This document shows positions 19,844 to 28,952 of a DNA stretch of 64,000 nucleotides, piece after piece. The translations under genes and the position numbers were made by a program. Location of the stretch: contig NZ_AP024828.1 in the NCBI RefSeq assembly GCF_019668465.1, positions 1,054,001 to 1,118,000 on the forward strand, in the 5' to 3' direction. How positions within the stretch are numbered: position 1 is the first letter of the stretch; the number at the start of each line of letters is the position of its first letter. The notes below the pieces were generated by a model that had not been told where the DNA came from, ran no database searches, and saw nothing but the letters and a program-made list of their open reading frames with translations. This DNA is from Mycobacterium senriense (lineage in GTDB: Bacteria > Actinomycetota > Actinomycetes > Mycobacteriales > Mycobacteriaceae).

Positions 19844-20599
19844 CTAGAGAGGCGTACGGTCCAACCAGCGCTTCCACACGGCGTCGTCGCCGAACAGCTC
19901 GACGCCCGTGTCGGACAGCGGCCGCCGGCGCAGGATCGCCAGCAGCAGTTCGGTGGCGCCACCGCGCAGCGCCGCGCTGCCCTTGCCGTGCTGCTGCGAC
20001 CAGGCGATCCGGCCTTCTTCGACAGCGATTGTCCACTCGCCGGCTTCGCCCAGGCCGGGATCGGTGGCGTGCAGGTGCAGCGTGTCGCCCCCCTCGAGCG
20101 GAAGCGGCGCCCCCTGGCCGCCGGCCTGGATCGCGACCCGCTCCAGCCATTCGGTGATGCCGTCGGCGGCCACGCCGGGGTCCAGGGTGAACTCGCTGCC
20201 CAGCGCGATCGCCGCGTCGGCCCGATGCACCGCGACCTCGTGCAACCGGCGCCGGACCCACCAGTTCGCCGGGCGCGACCCGAGGAACGTCCAGACCGGT
20301 GTTTGGACCCCGGTCAGCTCGACGGCGTCGACCAGCCGCTGGGCCCCGCCGTGCAACCAGGCGATCGCGCCGGCGGGGTCGGGCGGCGGCTTGCCGCCCT
20401 CCACCGTGCGCGGGTCGAGGTAGCTGTCGACTTTGTCGCGCACGATCTGCGCCGCCCAGCGGTCGCCCCGGCCAACATGGCGGAACAGTTGCCGCAGGGT
20501 CCAGTCCGGGCAGGTGGGCACCGGCGTGGACTCGTCGGCATCCTGAAAAAGCTCCGCGAAGGCCCGGTTCTCGTCGAGGAATGCTCCGGCGTAGTCCAC
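19844..20599 (-). CDS. Maleylpyruvate isomerase / DinB-like family protein (Rv0332-like)
   Basis: A 251-residue protein of the mycothiol-dependent maleylpyruvate-isomerase-like family. The N-terminal four-helix DinB-type bundle shows VPTCPDWTLRQLFRHVGRGD (the PxW-x5-HH-type metal motif with His), and RRRLHEVAVHRADAAIALG around 120-135 supplies the second His pair; the C-terminal domain is the SCP2-like/MDMPI C part (DTLHLHATDPG, SQQHGKGSAALRGGATELLL). Such proteins are thiol- and zinc-linked enzymes, mostly of unknown substrate. Second gene upstream of rmlA in a minus-strand cluster. Confidence 0.87.
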   Translation of the reverse strand: MDYAGAFLDENRAFAELFQDADESTPVPTCPDWTLRQLFRHVGRGDRWAAQIVRDKVDSYLDPRTVEGGKPPPDPAGAIAWLHGGAQRLVDAVELTGVQTPVWTFLGSRPANWWVRRRLHEVAVHRADAAIALGSEFTLDPGVAADGITEWLERVAIQAGGQGAPLPLEGGDTLHLHATDPGLGEAGEWTIAVEEGRIAWSQQHGKGSAALRGGATELLLAILRRRPLSDTGVELFGDDAVWKRWLDRTPL

Positions 20600-20759
20600 C
20601 CGCGTCAGGTTACCCGCCGGAACGGTCGCCCTCCGCTCCCGCGTGCCTCGCGATCATGATTGCGAGGCACGGCAGACTTGGACGTCAGGTTCGTTGAGGC
20701 ATGCTGGGCGCCCGGATGACGCCGAATACTGTTGATCCCGAGCAATTTCGGGCTTGGCA

Positions 20760-22085
20760 CTAGGGTCGCGGAGCGCCCAGGCGGTAGACCCGCCAGCCCG
20801 CCTGCTGCCAGCGCGCGACGTCCAGGCAATTGCGGCCGTCGACGATGACGCGGGCGCGCACCCGGTCGGCCAGGTCGTCGGGGTCCATGTCGACGAACTG
20901 GCGCCACTCGGTGAGCACCAGCACCGCATCCGCGCGCTCGCAGGCCTCTTCGACCGAGACCGCGTAGTTCAGCGTCGGGAACAGCCGCTGCGCGTTGTCC
21001 AGCGCCTTGGGGTCATAGACGTTGACCGCGGCGCCGTTGAGCTGCAGCTGACCCGCGACGTTGAGCGCGGGTGAGTCACGCACATCGTCGGATTCGGGCT
21101 TGAACGCCGCACCGAGCACCGCGATGTTGGCGCCCAGCAGCGAGCCACCGCAGGCCGCGCTGGCCAGTTCCACCATCCGGGTGCGGCGGCGCATGTTGAT
21201 GCTGTCCACCTCGCGCAAAAACGTCAGCGCCTGGTCGGCGCCCAGCTCGCCGGCGCGCGCCATGAATGCGCGGATGTCCTTGGGCAGACATCCGCCGCCG
21301 AAACCCAAACCGGCATTGAGGAATTGGCGTCCGATCCGGGAGTCGTAGCCCAGCGCATCGGCCAGCAGGCTGACGTCGGCGCCGGCGGCCTCGCATACCT
21401 CGGAGATGGCGTTGATGAACGAAATCTTGGTTGCCAGAAAGGCATTGGCGGATACCTTGACCAGTTCCGCGGTCTGCAGATCCGTCAGCAGGAACGGCAC
21501 CCCGGCGTCGAGCAGCGGTCCGTACAGCTCGCGCACCGCGGCCTCGGCACGCATCGAATCCTCTTTTACGCCCAGCACGATCCGGTCCGGGTGCAGGGTG
21601 TCCTGCACGGCGTAACCCTCGCGCAAAAACTCTGGGTTCCAGGCGATTTCGACGTCCACACCCGCCGGCGCCAGCGCGGCCGCTCGCTGGTTCAACTCGG
21701 CCGCGGTGCCCACCGGGACGGTCGACTTGCCAACCAGCACAGCCGACGTCGTCAGCCGCGGCACCAGCGCATCGATGACGGCGTACACGTGGCGCAGATC
21801 CGCGCCGTACTCGCCCTTCTTCTGCGGTGTGCCCACTCCGAGGAAGTGCACGTCGGCGAAGTCGGCCGCCATGTCGTAATCGGTGGTGAAGCGCAGCCGA
21901 CCCGCGGCCAGGTTCTCCTTCAACAGCTTTCGCAGGCCTGGCTCGTAGAAGGGGATGTCACCCCCGGCCAGCTTGGCGACCTTGCCCGGGTCGATGTCGA
22001 TCCCGAGCACGTCGTGTCCCAGTTCCGCCATCCCAACCGCATGGGTGGCGCCGAGGTAACCCGTGCCAAACACGGTGCATCGCAT
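20760..22085 (-). CDS. udgA: UDP-glucose 6-dehydrogenase
   Basis: A 441-residue UDP-glucose/GDP-mannose dehydrogenase that oxidises UDP-glucose twice to UDP-glucuronate using NAD. MRCTVFGTGYLGATHAVGMA is the NAD-binding GxGxxG; GKSTVPVGTA and WNPEFLREGYAV are conserved substrate-domain motifs; the catalytic cysteine is in GFGGGCLPKDIRAF; AFKPESDDVRDSP marks the C-terminal domain. The ATG at 22085 matches the family N-terminus; an in-frame ATG at 22109 is also possible. In M. tuberculosis the neighbour is dcd; here four paralogous genes lie between them. Confidence 0.95.
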   Translation of the reverse strand: MRCTVFGTGYLGATHAVGMAELGHDVLGIDIDPGKVAKLAGGDIPFYEPGLRKLLKENLAAGRLRFTTDYDMAADFADVHFLGVGTPQKKGEYGADLRHVYAVIDALVPRLTTSAVLVGKSTVPVGTAAELNQRAAALAPAGVDVEIAWNPEFLREGYAVQDTLHPDRIVLGVKEDSMRAEAAVRELYGPLLDAGVPFLLTDLQTAELVKVSANAFLATKISFINAISEVCEAAGADVSLLADALGYDSRIGRQFLNAGLGFGGGCLPKDIRAFMARAGELGADQALTFLREVDSINMRRRTRMVELASAACGGSLLGANIAVLGAAFKPESDDVRDSPALNVAGQLQLNGAAVNVYDPKALDNAQRLFPTLNYAVSVEEACERADAVLVLTEWRQFVDMDPDDLADRVRARVIVDGRNCLDVARWQQAGWRVYRLGAPRP

Positions 22086-22228
22086 ACAACCGGTGTAAGT
22101 GGTCGCCATGAGCTAATTGCATCGCGAGGTTGAGCGGGAGGCAAACGGCAGATGACAGGTGCCTGCCGTCAGGCCTCGTGGCGATCGCGAGCGCAGCGTA
22201 GCCGGCGAAGCGGTCGCCCCCATCACAA

Positions 22229-23668
22229 CTAGTGGCGACCGAAGCCGCCGTGACCTCCACCGAAGCCGCCGTGACCGCCACCAAAGCCAGGAATTCCGGG
22301 GAAGCCGCCGCCACCGCCACCGTGCGGCCCTTCGTCACCACCGCCGTGGCCGCCCCCGGGGGGTCCACCGAAGCCAGGCCCACCGAGGCCCGGGATCGGC
22401 AGCGGAATGGGCACCGGGATCGGCGCCACCGCGGGCGGAGGAGGCGGCGGAGCCACCGGCGCCGGTGCGGGGGCCTCAGGCACCGGAATCGGAGCCGCCG
22501 GTGCGGGTGCGGGAGCCGCCGGTGCCGGGGCGGGCGCCGGCTGAGCCGCCTCGGGAGCGGGAGCCGGGGCGGGTGCCGCCGGCGCGGGCGCCTGTTCGGG
22601 AGCCGGAGCCGCGGGAGCCGGCGCGGGCCGGGTGGGCGCGACGACGACGTTCTGGTTCGGGTTCGGCCGGACGCTGGCCGTCGGCCGGATGGCAATGGCC
22701 AGTGACACCACCAGTGCCACCACGCCGATGACGAAGATTCCCGCCACCACGCTTCCCACCAGCCTGAACGAGCTGCGCTCGTGGTAGTCCGCGTCGACCA
22801 GCTCCGTCGCGGCGGTCTGCGAGCCGGTGAAGAACTCATCCGGGTCGTCGGGCACCGCGCTGTAGGCGAGCCCGTCGGCGCCGGCCTCGCCCGGTGTGTC
22901 GAAATAGCCCGGCGCCACGGCCAGCGGGTTGATCGCGCCGGTGCCGGGATCCTGCGCGTAGGCCAGGGCCGCGGTGGACGATGAGAACAGCGGGGCGTGC
23001 GCCGACGCCAGCGCCGCGCCGCGGGCCAGGGCGGTGTCCGGTTCCTCGGGCGCGGTCAGCGGCAGGGTGGTCGCCGCCTCCAGGGCGGGCTTGATCAGCG
23101 GGATGTCGATGCCGGAGCCGACGACGAATACGGCGTCCGGGCGGCTTTCCATGTTCTCCGCGCCGGAGACAAGACGGGTCAGCTCGGCCACGGCCGCCTC
23201 ATCGTCGTCCGGGAGGACTTGGCGCCGGACATCGGAGATGGATCCGTCCGCGCTGTTGACCACCGCAAGCGTCGCGGTGTCGGGCTCGATGTAGAGCAAC
23301 GCGGTCTGCGCGTAGTTGGTCTGGTGGCCGACCGCCTGGGCCAGCGCCGCCGCGGCCAGGAAGGCCGAGACGAGCATCACATTTTCGACTTTGTGGGCGG
23401 CCAGCTTGTCGCGCAGCGCGGCTGCCTCGAGGGGATCGGTGAACGTGACCCCGGTCGACGCCAGTTGGTAGCCGCCCTCTGTTGCGCCCTGACGCGTCCC
23501 CAAGATGGCCGAGACTACCTGGTCCGAGGCGGTTACCGTTGCTGCATCAGCGGCCGCGGCGACGTCGAAATTGTCTTCATCGACGGTCGCGCCGTCGCCG
23601 TTTTCCCCCTCGACCAGCACCATCCGGACTGCAGTCGGGGCCATCGACACGCCAAGTACGGTGTCCAA
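22229..23668 (-). CDS. Hsp70/actin-like membrane protein with Pro- and Gly/His-rich tail (paralogue 1)
   Basis: A 479-residue protein, one of four tandem paralogues; I believe the N-terminal domain is catalogued as DUF7159. Residues 1-240 look like a reduced ASKHA (Hsp70/actin) fold: TVLGVSMAPTAVRMVLVEGE, TALLYIEPDTATLAVVNSAD, VFVVGSGIDIPLIKPALEAA, ALARGAALASAHAP. A linker precedes one transmembrane helix near 305-325 with basic residues before it, so the tail faces outward. The tail is Pro/Ala repeats then GGGHGGFGGGHGGFGRH. It starts with TTG directly after GGAGGAGC. No ATPase evidence beyond fold resemblance; function unknown. Confidence 0.85.
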   Translation of the reverse strand: MDTVLGVSMAPTAVRMVLVEGENGDGATVDEDNFDVAAAADAATVTASDQVVSAILGTRQGATEGGYQLASTGVTFTDPLEAAALRDKLAAHKVENVMLVSAFLAAAALAQAVGHQTNYAQTALLYIEPDTATLAVVNSADGSISDVRRQVLPDDDEAAVAELTRLVSGAENMESRPDAVFVVGSGIDIPLIKPALEAATTLPLTAPEEPDTALARGAALASAHAPLFSSSTAALAYAQDPGTGAINPLAVAPGYFDTPGEAGADGLAYSAVPDDPDEFFTGSQTAATELVDADYHERSSFRLVGSVVAGIFVIGVVALVVSLAIAIRPTASVRPNPNQNVVVAPTRPAPAPAAPAPEQAPAPAAPAPAPAPEAAQPAPAPAPAAPAPAPAAPIPVPEAPAPAPVAPPPPPPAVAPIPVPIPLPIPGLGGPGFGGPPGGGHGGGDEGPHGGGGGGFPGIPGFGGGHGGFGGGHGGFGRH

Positions 23669-23833
23669 AGCTCCTCCAATAGTCGTTTGCTAGCCGATCA
23701 CGGCCGGGGGCGCGCTCGTCGCACCATGTGATCGCGCGAAACGTCGCTGAGTCCCCAACCGTATTCCCCTAACGACCCGATTTTACGCGCGTTCGGCGTT
23801 CGGGTGGCGACCCGGGACGGAGCCGCGAGCGAG

Positions 23834-24967
23834 CTACGGCGACGGAATCTGCGTACCCAGGTGGCGGTGCAGCCAGTCATCCCAGTGTTGATGGTCACCG
23901 GAATGCGGCGGGGGTTGCGGCGGCGACGGCGCGGGGGCCTGCGGCGGGGCCGCAGGCACCTCCGACGGCGCGGGCGCCGGCGCGTTCGACGGCGGGGGCG
24001 GGCCCGGCGGACCGGCGTCCGGATTCTGCGGGGCGACGACGTTGGTGCTGACGTCGGGCTGCTGGTCCGCGTGCGGGCCGATGCCGAAGACCAGTGCCAG
24101 CGCCAATGCCACGAGGCCGCCGACGAAGACCGAGGTGACGGCGGCGATCATCAAGATCGACTTGCGGCTGCGCCGCTGCCGCGACTCGGCGGCCGGGTGG
24201 GCGTCGGAGGCCGGGTCGTCCACGGCGCTGTAGGCGAGTTCGACCGCAGCGGCCGACGAAGTCTGCGCGGCCGGCATCGAGACCGTGCGGGGCGCTCCCA
24301 GCTTCGCGTTCGCCGCGGCCAACGAGGCACCGCGCGCCAGGGCCATCTCGGGTTCCTCGGGGGTGGTGACCGACAGAGCGGTCGCGGCCTCGAGCGTCGG
24401 CTTGATCGACGGGATGTCCACCTCCGAGCCGACCAGAAACACCCCGTCGGCGCTCATCGACTCGGCGCCCGAGACCATCGAGGTCAGCTTCGCCAGTGCG
24501 GCGTCGTCGCTGCCCGGCAGTGCGTGCCGGTGTACGTCGGTGACGCTCCCGTTGGAGGTGTCGACGACCGCCAGTGTCGCGCTGCCCGGCTCGACGAGCA
24601 GCAACGCGGTGCGCGCCCAGTTGGTGGCGCTGCCCATGGCCTGCGCCAGCGCCGCGGCGGCCATGACCGCCGAGACCAGCATTACGTTCTCAATCTTGCG
24701 GGCCGCCAACACGTCTCGCAGCGCAGCCGCCTTGACGGGGTCGGTCCAGCTCACTCCGCTGGATCGGAGCCGGTACCCACCCTGGGCCGCGCTGTCGCGG
24801 GTGCCGAGGATGGCTGAGACGACGTGATTCGCTGCGGCGATGGGGGTTTCGTTGCCCGCGACGTCGAAACCGTCCTGGTCGACGGTCACCCCGCCGGCGG
24901 CCTCACCTTCGATGAGCACCATGCGGACCGTCTCAGGTGCCATAGACACGCCGAGTACGACGTCCAT
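23834..24967 (-). CDS. Hsp70/actin-like membrane protein (paralogue 2, short His-rich tail)
   Basis: A 377-residue paralogue. It shares VLGVSMAPETVRMVLIEGE, AILGTRDSAAQGGYRL, ENVMLVSAVMAAAALAQAMG, ALLLVEPGSATLAVVDTSNG and ALARGASLAAANA with its neighbours. A basic stretch (SRQRRSRKS) precedes a single transmembrane helix near residue 290. Its tail differs from the others: Pro-rich, lacking the glycine block, ending HSGDHQHWDDWLHRHLG. ATG 24967 is chosen over an upstream in-frame start because GGAGGAGCG lies just before it and the family N-terminus begins there. Shortest of the four. Confidence 0.84.
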   Translation of the reverse strand: MDVVLGVSMAPETVRMVLIEGEAAGGVTVDQDGFDVAGNETPIAAANHVVSAILGTRDSAAQGGYRLRSSGVSWTDPVKAAALRDVLAARKIENVMLVSAVMAAAALAQAMGSATNWARTALLLVEPGSATLAVVDTSNGSVTDVHRHALPGSDDAALAKLTSMVSGAESMSADGVFLVGSEVDIPSIKPTLEAATALSVTTPEEPEMALARGASLAAANAKLGAPRTVSMPAAQTSSAAAVELAYSAVDDPASDAHPAAESRQRRSRKSILMIAAVTSVFVGGLVALALALVFGIGPHADQQPDVSTNVVAPQNPDAGPPGPPPPSNAPAPAPSEVPAAPPQAPAPSPPQPPPHSGDHQHWDDWLHRHLGTQIPSP

Positions 24968-25142
24968 CGCTCCTCCAAATCGTCCAATTGGTTGCTGCGC
25001 CATGCCAGGACAGCCGCGTTGCCACCACGTCGGGGTCTCGCGCTCGAGTGTCAGCCGGACGTACGAAGAGTTCTGGCCGCGGCCACACCCCAATCCGCCA
25101 GCCTAGCGCGCCCGGTCAGACACGGGGGTGAAGTGCAACACG

Positions 25143-26549
25143 CTACCGACGGCCAAAGCCATGACCACCGCCGAAGCCGTGGCCGCCGAAGCCATGCCCC
25201 CCGCCGAAGCCGTGGCCGCCCCCGAAGCCGTGGCCCCCGCCGAACGGTCCGTGACCGCCACCGAAGGGGCCGCGGCCGCCGAAGGGCCCGTGGCCACCGC
25301 CCAGCCCGGGCACCGGTAGGCGGGGTGGCGGAACGAACACGGGCGGCGGCAGGACCGGTAGGGCCGGGGCGGCGGGAGGCGGCGGCGCGATGGGGCGCGG
25401 CGCGGCCAGCGGCCGCGGTGGTGCGATCTTGGGCTGAGCCTGCACCGGTGGCGCGGGGTTGACCGGGGCCGGCGTGGGGGCCGGGGCGACGATGTTCTCG
25501 TTGGGGCTGGGCCGTAATGCCACGGTCGGGCGAATGCTGATCGCCAGCGCGATTTCCAGCGCCACCACCGCGGCGATGAAGATCACCGCCAGCGAGCTGC
25601 TGACCAGCAAGAAAGACTTGCGCCGACGCGCGCGTTCGTCGAGACCGATGAGGGTTTTGGCGTCGGCGTCATCATCCGCCACGGCGCTGTAGGCGACGTT
25701 GGTCTTGCCCTTGTCGACATCGGCGGCCAGGGCCGCGATGTGGCTGCGATATTCGGGCTGATAACCGGGCAGCAGGCCGGGGTACTGTCCGGCGAGCACC
25801 AGCGGGTCGACCTCGCCGGTGCCCGGATCCAGCGCGTAGGCCAGCGCGGCCGTCGACGACGCGAATAGCGGGGCATTCGCCGACGCCAGCGCGGCCCCTC
25901 GCGCCAGCGCCATCTCCGGCTCGTCAGGCACGGACAACTCGAGCGAGGTCGCGGCCTCCAATACCGGCGTGATCAGCGGGATGTCGACGCCGGAGCCGAC
26001 GAGAACCAGCCCTTCGGGGTGCGTTTCGAGCGCCTCGGCGCCGGAAGCCATGTCGACGAGTTCGGCTACCGCCTGGTCCTCGTCGTCCGGAAGGACTCTG
26101 CGGCGCACCTCCGAGACCGAGCCGTCAGCGGTGTCGACGACGGCCAGGGTTGCGCTGTAGGGCTCGACGAAGAGCATCGCGGTGCGTGCGTAGTTGGTGG
26201 CGTCGCCGACGGCCTGCGTCAGCGCGGCCGCGGCCATGAAGGCCGAGACCAGCATGACGTTTTCGACCTTGTGTGAAATCAGCGCATCGCGCAGCATCGC
26301 CGCTTCGACGTGATCGGTCCACGTCACACCCGTCGACAGCAGTTGGTAGCCGCCGTCGGTGGCACCTTCCCGGGTGCCGAGGATCGCCGAGATCACCTCC
26401 GTGGGGGCGGTGCCGGGCCTGGCGGTGCGCTGCGTGTCGACGTCGAAGTCCTCCTCGTCGACGGTGACACCGTCGGCGCTCTCGCCTTCGACCAGCACCA
26501 TGCGCACCTTCGTCGGCGTCATCGAGACGCCAAGCACGATGCCCACCAC
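25143..26549 (-). CDS. Hsp70/actin-like membrane protein with GGGHGF-rich tail (paralogue 3)
   Basis: A 468-residue paralogue starting GTG-GTG after GGGGAG. The N-terminal domain follows the family (IVLGVSMTPTKVRMVLVEGE, AILGTREGATDGGYQLLSTG, AMLFVEPYSATLAVVDTADG, LVLVGSGVDIPLITPVLEAA). Residues DERARRRKSFLLVSSSLAVI mark a positive-inside membrane anchor near 320. The tail has about 80 Pro/Ala/Val-rich residues followed by a nearly pure Gly/His/Phe block with repeated GGGHGF or GGGHGPF units. The repeats make this region prone to length variation. Function unknown; probably exposed on the outer face of the membrane or in the wall. Confidence 0.85.
   Translation of the reverse strand: MVGIVLGVSMTPTKVRMVLVEGESADGVTVDEEDFDVDTQRTARPGTAPTEVISAILGTREGATDGGYQLLSTGVTWTDHVEAAMLRDALISHKVENVMLVSAFMAAAALTQAVGDATNYARTAMLFVEPYSATLAVVDTADGSVSEVRRRVLPDDEDQAVAELVDMASGAEALETHPEGLVLVGSGVDIPLITPVLEAATSLELSVPDEPEMALARGAALASANAPLFASSTAALAYALDPGTGEVDPLVLAGQYPGLLPGYQPEYRSHIAALAADVDKGKTNVAYSAVADDDADAKTLIGLDERARRRKSFLLVSSSLAVIFIAAVVALEIALAISIRPTVALRPSPNENIVAPAPTPAPVNPAPPVQAQPKIAPPRPLAAPRPIAPPPPAAPALPVLPPPVFVPPPRLPVPGLGGGHGPFGGRGPFGGGHGPFGGGHGFGGGHGFGGGHGFGGHGFGGGHGFGRR
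25150..25310 (-). repeat. Low-complexity Gly/His coding repeat (paralogue 3 tail)
   Basis: Short tandem units of about 18 bp encode GGGHGF and GGGHGPF. The sequence alternates CCGCCGAAGCCGTGGCC-type blocks on the plus strand. It lies wholly inside the coding region of paralogue 3. Confidence 0.85.
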
Positions 26550-26793
26550 CGCTTAAGCTCCCCCTGCCCAATTTGCTGTGTTGCTCGACACCCCCATCGG
26601 CAACACCGCTATCTACCGACCACCAGGAATTTCCTGCCACAGCAGATCAAGGGCCGCATGCCCGCACACATTGCTGGGCTGATGAAATTCTGGCGGTGAG
26701 GCGGCATTTTTTGGCCAGCCTCAATATCCCGACCCTACCCGTGTGAGCTCGCAGGGAGTCCGCGCGATTGCTGTGGGTTGGTTGGCAAACGGG

Positions 26794-28845
26794 TTAGCGG
26801 TGTCCGCCGCCGCCACCACCGCCGCCGAAGCCGCCGCCACCGCCGTGACCACCGCCGAAGCCGCCGCCACCGCCGAAGCCGCCGCCGGCGTGGCCGCCAC
26901 CGAAGCCGCCGCCGGGAGCCGGAGCATGACCGCCGCCGAACCCGCCGAAGCCGCCGCCGGGTGCCGGGGCGTGTCCCCCGCCGAACCCGCCGAGACCACC
27001 ACCGCCGGGTGCCGGGGCGTGACCGCCGCCGAAGCCACCGAAGCCGCCGCCGGGGCCGCCCGCCGGAGGTGTGGGAATGTGGCCGCCGCCCAGACCACCG
27101 GGACCGCCCGAACCTGGGGTGGGAACGTGCCCGCCACCCAGGCCACCGGGACCACCCGATCCCGGGGTGGGAGCGTGCCCGCCACCCAGGCCACCGGGAC
27201 CACCGGAGCCCGGCGTGGGAACGTGGCCACCACCCAGGCCACCAGGACCACCCGATCCCGGCGTGGGCACGTGGCCACCACCCGAGCCACCGCCGCCCGA
27301 CCCAGGTGTCGGGACGTGTCCGCCCGGACCACCCGAACCCGGCGTCGGGACGTGCCCGCCCGGGCCATTCTCACCGGGCGTCGGAGAGTGTCCGCCCCCG
27401 TAGTTACCGGGGCCGCTCGGCTTGGGCGGGGTGCCCTCGCCGGGGGGCGTCTGGTGCGGGGGTGACTGCGGCACGGTGACCTGCGGGGGCTGGGGCAGGT
27501 GCACAGGAGGTTGCGGCTGCACCGGTTGCGGGATGGAGAGACGCGGCGGGACCGCCAGCATCGGGGGCTCGACCGGGTCGGGAACCGGAATGTGCACGGG
27601 CACCGGAACCGGAACCGGGGGGACCACGACGGGAACCGGAACGATCGGCGCGGCGGGCGGCGGAGGCGCCGCCGGAAGCGGAACCGCGGGCAGCGGCGCG
27701 GCCACCGGCGGGCTCAACGGCTGCGGCGCCGTCGCCGGGGCGGGCAAGCTGATCTTCGACAGCGGTTGGGACGCCTGCACCGGCGCCGGCGCCGGGGCCT
27801 GTTCGGGCACGATGAGGTGCTGGCCCGGGGTGGGCTGCAAGGCAACGGTTCCCGTGGTGCGGATGCCGATCGCCAACGCGATCTCGAGCGCCAGCACCGC
27901 GCTGATCCCGACCACCGCCAGCCCGCTGCCGACCAGCAGGGCCGGGCGCCGCCTGGGCTGGCTCTCTTCGGGAAGGAAGAGCTTCTCGATGACGACGGTC
28001 GGCGACTCGGCGTCGTCGTCGCCGACCGCGCTGTAGGCGAACTCGTCGTCGCCGGGTTCTTGCCCGAACGGGACATAGAGGTATTCGGGAAGGGAGTACT
28101 GGTCGACCGCGCCGGTGCCCGGGTCTTGCGCATAGGCCAGCGCGGCGGTCGACGAGGCAAACAGCGGCGCGTTCGCCGACGCCAGTGCCGCCCCGCGAGC
28201 CAGCGCCGTCTCCGGCTCCTCGGCCACACTCACGTCGAGGAACGTCGTCGCCTGCAACACCGGCTTCAGCGGAGCGACGTCGATGCCCGAGCCGACCAAA
28301 ACCAGGCCGCCCGGCAGGAGTTCCAGCTTCTGCATCCCGGCGACCATCGCGCTGAGCTGCTCGGCGGCGTCGCCGTAGGACTCGGCGTGAATCTGTTGTT
28401 TGTAGACGTCCGGGATGGAACCGTCGGAGGTCTCGACGACCGCCAGCGTCGCGGTGTCGGACTCGACCAGCAGCACGGCGGTGCGCTCGTAACCCATTGC
28501 CCCGCCGACGTTTTGCGCCAGCGCCGCCGCGGCCAGAAAGGCCGAGACCAGCATCACGTTGTCGATCCGGTGGGCGGCCAGCGCGTCGCGAAGCGCCGCG
28601 GCTTCGAGTTGATCCGTCCACGTCACGCCGATCGATGACAGCTCGAGACCGGCATCGACCGCGCCCTCGCGGGTGCCCAGGATGGCGGAGATCACTTGAT
28701 CGGGCCCGGTCGTCGTAGCCGTGTCGTCGACGTCAGTGACGTCGAACGTGTCCTCTTCTACCGTGGCGCCGTCGGCGTATTCGCCTTCCAGCACGACCAT
28801 TTGGATCGATGACGGTGCCATCGACACCCCGAGCACGATATCCAA
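26794..28845 (-). CDS. Hsp70/actin-like membrane protein with long HVPTPGSGG repeat tail (paralogue 4)
   Basis: A 683-residue paralogue, first of the tandem set in transcription order. N-terminal domain: IVLGVSMAPSSIQMVVLEGE, AILGTREGAVDAGLELSSIG, AVLLVESDTATLAVVETSDG, LVLVGSGIDVAPLKPVLQAT. The transmembrane helix near 315-335 follows SQPRRRPALL. The outside tail exceeds 330 residues: Pro-rich, then about eleven GH[VAIS]P[TA]P units spaced by Gly, then pure Gly/His/Phe. The TTG at 28845, with GGAGGGG six bases upstream, aligns with the paralogue starts. Unknown function; the tail suggests a wall-spanning or ligand-binding segment. Confidence 0.84.
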   Translation of the reverse strand: MDIVLGVSMAPSSIQMVVLEGEYADGATVEEDTFDVTDVDDTATTTGPDQVISAILGTREGAVDAGLELSSIGVTWTDQLEAAALRDALAAHRIDNVMLVSAFLAAAALAQNVGGAMGYERTAVLLVESDTATLAVVETSDGSIPDVYKQQIHAESYGDAAEQLSAMVAGMQKLELLPGGLVLVGSGIDVAPLKPVLQATTFLDVSVAEEPETALARGAALASANAPLFASSTAALAYAQDPGTGAVDQYSLPEYLYVPFGQEPGDDEFAYSAVGDDDAESPTVVIEKLFLPEESQPRRRPALLVGSGLAVVGISAVLALEIALAIGIRTTGTVALQPTPGQHLIVPEQAPAPAPVQASQPLSKISLPAPATAPQPLSPPVAAPLPAVPLPAAPPPPAAPIVPVPVVVPPVPVPVPVHIPVPDPVEPPMLAVPPRLSIPQPVQPQPPVHLPQPPQVTVPQSPPHQTPPGEGTPPKPSGPGNYGGGHSPTPGENGPGGHVPTPGSGGPGGHVPTPGSGGGGSGGGHVPTPGSGGPGGLGGGHVPTPGSGGPGGLGGGHAPTPGSGGPGGLGGGHVPTPGSGGPGGLGGGHIPTPPAGGPGGGFGGFGGGHAPAPGGGGLGGFGGGHAPAPGGGFGGFGGGHAPAPGGGFGGGHAGGGFGGGGGFGGGHGGGGGFGGGGGGGGHR
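27071..27262 (-). repeat. Tandem 48-bp minisatellite (four units)
   Basis: Four head-to-tail 48-bp units start at 27071, 27119, 27167 and 27215, each encoding 16 residues of the type GHVPTPGSGGPGGLGG. They differ by a few bases. Degenerate copies continue on both sides inside paralogue 4. Confidence 0.93.
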
Positions 28846-28952
28846 AACAAACCCCTCCAAAGGTGTTGCACGATGAACCATGGCCAGGCGGAGGAAAAAA
28901 CCACGGCTAACTAAGTATCGCGCACAACGGGAGCGTGAGAGCGCTCTAGAAC

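Noticed and set aside
27071..27400. Regular repeats that might suggest a CRISPR array
   Set aside because: The units are contiguous, in frame and without spacers; they encode part of a protein tail.
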